From the NCBI GenBank assembly GCA_003254905.1, contig QANU01064559.1, forward strand, positions 184,504 through 248,503: DNA of 64,000 nucleotides. Direction: 5' to 3'. Made by a program: the position numbers and the translations under genes. This DNA is from Nissolia schottii (taxonomy: Eukaryota > Streptophyta > Magnoliopsida > Fabales > Fabaceae). A model generated the notes under the pieces. The model did not search any database. It was given only the letters and a program-made list of their open reading frames with translations, and had not been told where the DNA came from. Shown one piece after another: positions 60,808-64,000 of the stretch; within the stretch, counting starts at the first letter, position 1; the number at the start of each line of letters is the position of its first letter.

Positions 60808-60810
60808 TAA

Positions 60811-63800
60811 TTGTTTACAATTTTTTTTTGGTATATTTCATTTAATTAAAAAATAAAAAACAAATTAAAAACATTTGAATTTAAACTTTCAATTAATTAC
60901 TTTGTTAACATTTTAATTAAAACATTGTAACTTTGTAAGTGAAAGTAAATTGCAAATATAATATTCGTTTTAAATTTTATGCATATGAACAAGCCCAGCT
61001 ACGAATAGTGACTGATCTTTTGGGCCATTTGATAACTATATAAAAAAAAAAAAAAGGAATTGCATCCAATAAGCTCTGGTTATTGGTATAAGTTGGTACC
61101 GACAAGGGAAAAAGAATGATGTGATGATTACCGTTATTTCCTTGGCTATGAAATAACTATTTATTTATTTATTTGTTTTATTATTTTTGTGTTTTTTTTG
61201 CACTTGATTATGAAGTTTGACCTCTTTTTATGTTGCTCTAGCAAATAATTACTCATGATTGGGACGCATGACATCTTCCCCTGAATCCCAATCATCACAA
61301 ACATAAAAGTGGAAAATGCAAACTTTACAAAAAAAAAAATACATATGATTTTCTGCAAGGCTTGATCTAAATCCAATTTTTTTGTTGTTGTCACTTTTTT
61401 CTTTTCTTTCCAAATTGTTGTTAAGGGTTTTTTTTGTCCCTCTTATTTTTTACATGCTTAAACTTTAATTGTAGCCTCATTAGATTACTTAATTAGACAG
61501 GCTAATGAAGACCTAAAGATGTGTTCATAAGATTTTTGAATTTAAATCCTTTAAAATAAAGTTTATTGTAATTTGGAAATGGAAAAATAAAATAGATTAT
61601 TTATTATTAAATTATTGGATTGGATCACTTTATAACAAGAGTAAATAATCTCTCATTTTTTTCACTTTACAACAAACATCAATTAATTAGAGGTTCTTAA
61701 TCCAAGATTTATGGACTCACTCCACAATCTTTGTTGTTAATCCAACTTGCTTTTGTATGTGTTTGGCTTTACGGTTACAAACTTGTTTGCTAATACAATC
61801 TTGATTTTGTTAAACATTAAAATCATTTGAATTTTTTTTAAACCAAATAATTTTGTAAATTCTCCTTTTTATCCACCATGATTCCGCCACATAAACATTC
61901 TTCTTCCTCTTGTTTATGAAAAAAAAAAGTGTTTTTCTAATTGCTTTGCTAAGGGATTATCTATTCCTTTCAATTTTGATCCTAATTAACACATTGTTAC
62001 TAGTGATTTCTCTTAATTTGCTCCATTGCAAAAGCTCTTTCCCCTCTTCTTATAAGCCCATAGTCTAACAAGTTTAGCATGGAAAATATTTTTTATATAA
62101 AAAAACATTATCTTGTGTTTAATTAGGCTGGTGAAAGTTGGTGTTGCTACACTATCATTCCTTAATGCGGTGGATTAATTGGGCTTGGTCACTAATTGAA
62201 TCTTCTGGGGTCCCTCCTATAAGCTTCACTAGATTTTAGATTAGATTTGGTCTTGACTTTAACAGGGTCATACATATAAATAACACAAAGTTGTTTGGTG
62301 GGCCCCTTTTAATGACATTTTTCCATTTTTGCTTTCAAAGATTGTGACAGACAATTACATAATGTTAGAAGAACACAATTAAGATTTCTCAAGCACTTGA
62401 AAGATATGGTAACATTACACTTTATAATCTCTTAGGTTTGTTTTGAATAATTTTTTACTTTTTTGAAAATTGACTTAGAAATTCATTTTGCTATTCCCTT
62501 GTAATTTCATCCATTATTATGTATATACCTTGAGGTCTAGCTTTGCTATCTGTTTTTTTAACAAATGCACTAGAGCTATGAAACATGCGTAATCATATAT
62601 AATTGAGATTTCGCTAATAATCAAATTTTTAAATACTAGCTATTAACTCCTAATTTCCTTAAAGAATTAGACGAAAAAATATTTGATAATTATAATATTC
62701 TCATAGAGAGTAATTAATTAGGGGCAAGTAGTTATTAAAAAAAATAGTACCCTCTTCTTGATTGTTTATTTATTTTTATTTATTTTTGCTTATAACCGTT
62801 CCTTTCACCCAAAACCATAGCACTTAGAGATATCACCAAATATGGCTTCCAAATTAACCAAACAAGGCAAGGGAATATTGCTATGCATGCTAGAAATATA
62901 GGTAGGTAGCCATAGTACTAGAAGATAACTTAGTAGTACCTTTTGGTGTGTAGGGTACTTGAAGAAAGAAAAAAAAAAAAAAGATAAAAAGTGAAGATAA
63001 AAATCCCTCATACATTTAGGCAAATATATTTTTTCTTTTCTACTTTAATTCTTTGGCCACACAATTAGTTTTATATTTGGCACACAAAGACCAAAAAGCT
63101 AATTGAGCTAAGATAGATGCATAATCATTTGGAAGCGTCAAGATTGCCGTAAACGATTGGCATGCCCCTCTCTCTCTCTCTCTAAAATCTTTATTAAGCA
63201 AATTGAAATTAATTATAATGTAATCAATAGAATTCTTCATGCACAAGTTATTTTGACCGCTTCGGACAGGTTAGTAAGTATAAGGTCATTGTCATTAAAC
63301 CCAAAATAGGGGTATAGTTATTTGGTTTCTATGAAATAAATTTGTGGCATGAATTTGAATCTGACTTCATAACTATCCATAAAAAGAACCCATCTAATCC
63401 GTGTTGTTTTGGATTTCTCGTTAAACATTTTTACTTTTTTTATTTCTCAAGTTACTATACTTGTTTCATGTGTTATAATAGTTATTATTACTAAAGTGAA
63501 TTATATTTTTTTAAACAAGTAATTGCTCTCGTAATTTCAGGTTGAAACGAATGATTAGGTAAATTGTCTTTAAAATGACAACTCTAAAATTTGATCCATA
63601 ACATGACAGTTAAAGTTTGTTTGTGGTCATTATCCATTTTTCACCAAAGAAATTGATTTTTTTGTGTATAATAAATAAATTGAATTATGAATATTGTAAA
63701 TCAACTTTACCTTGTTTTCATAAAGTTAAAACTATAATTTTAAACCAGCTTTAAGTAGTTTTAACTAAAATTTAATTAGCACATTAATGGTTATTGCACA

Positions 63801-63867
63801 CCTGGTGCACACCTCGGCAATAACTACTCACGACACATGTGGAACCTTCTCTCTCACCTTTCATATT
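60811..63867. other. Intergenic DNA, no supported gene
   Basis: AT-rich, with poly-A/T runs and a (CT)n tract at 63168-63183. Frames on either strand are below 80 codons with no domains. Confidence 0.5.
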
Positions 63868-64000
63868 AATAAAAGGTTGTGTCTCAAACAACAAAAAGGT
63901 TGTGTCTGTTTTCATCAAAGGGTTTATATATATATATATAAAGAATAGTTAGGTCTAAGTTCATGAAAAGGTTGTGTCTAAGTACAATAAAAGATTGTGT
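63868..64000. repeat. Four dispersed copies of an AAAAGGTTGTGTCT word
   Basis: AATAAAAGGTTGTGTCTCAA, AAAAAGGTTGTGTCTGTTT, GAAAAGGTTGTGTCTAAG and AAAAGATTGTGT occur within 133 bases up to the window edge, with an (AT)n tract between the second and third. It may be the start of a tandem repeat or a repeat-rich LTR that continues outside. Confidence 0.6.

Overview
This window reads as nuclear DNA of a flowering plant, most likely a dicot. It is strongly AT-rich. It holds intron-containing and plant-specific genes (a sporopollenin type III polyketide synthase and a SAUR gene), plant LTR retrotransposons, MITEs, many (AT)n tracts and a large satellite array. A legume is plausible from the look of the foldback termini (xGATTTAAATATGTTTT-type ends), but that is an inference. 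Gene density is very low: only two genes can be called with confidence in 64 kb.

Layout. Positions 1-546 are the tail of a Ty3/gypsy-like LTR. About 0.55-12.95 kb is AT-rich intergenic DNA with one MITE-like element. A long-TIR foldback element lies at 12.95-13.5 kb. From 14.3 to 24.3 kb lies a satellite array. It is built of ~59-bp monomers organised as a ~177-bp trimer, with head-to-head orientation switches and a palindromic GGCTATAGCC core. A 492-bp solo LTR (TSD AAATG) and a larger LTR element (TSD ATGCC) are inserted in it. The array also carries single-N joins around two almost identical ~1.2-kb blocks that look like assembly artefacts. A GC-rich intronless SAUR gene sits on the minus strand at 28.1-28.5 kb. 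From 28.8 to 41.3 kb there is intergenic DNA with dispersed repeats and foldbacks.

An old LTR retrotransposon occupies 41.3-47.1 kb. Its LTRs are about 1.33 kb and a PBS-like site follows the 5' LTR. It has no gag-pol, but it carries a decayed antisense ORF resembling the plant mobile domain, and other LTR sequence has inserted inside it. Directly downstream, at 47.8-49.1 kb, is an intact two-exon LAP6/PKSA-type gene on the plus strand, with a TATA box, a 17-codon upstream ORF whose stop overlaps the start codon, and a poly(A) signal. The rest (49.3-64 kb) is intergenic. Its clearest feature is a long-TIR Mutator-like element (9-bp TSD) nested inside a ~211-bp Tourist-like MITE (TAA TSD).

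The two genes have no evident functional link: one serves pollen-wall formation in the anther, the other auxin-related growth. I found no coding region that would amount to an undescribed multi-gene system. The most unusual material is structural: the higher-order satellite with its duplicated blocks, the nested insertions, the antisense ORF in a coding-poor retroelement, and the uORF of the polyketide synthase gene.
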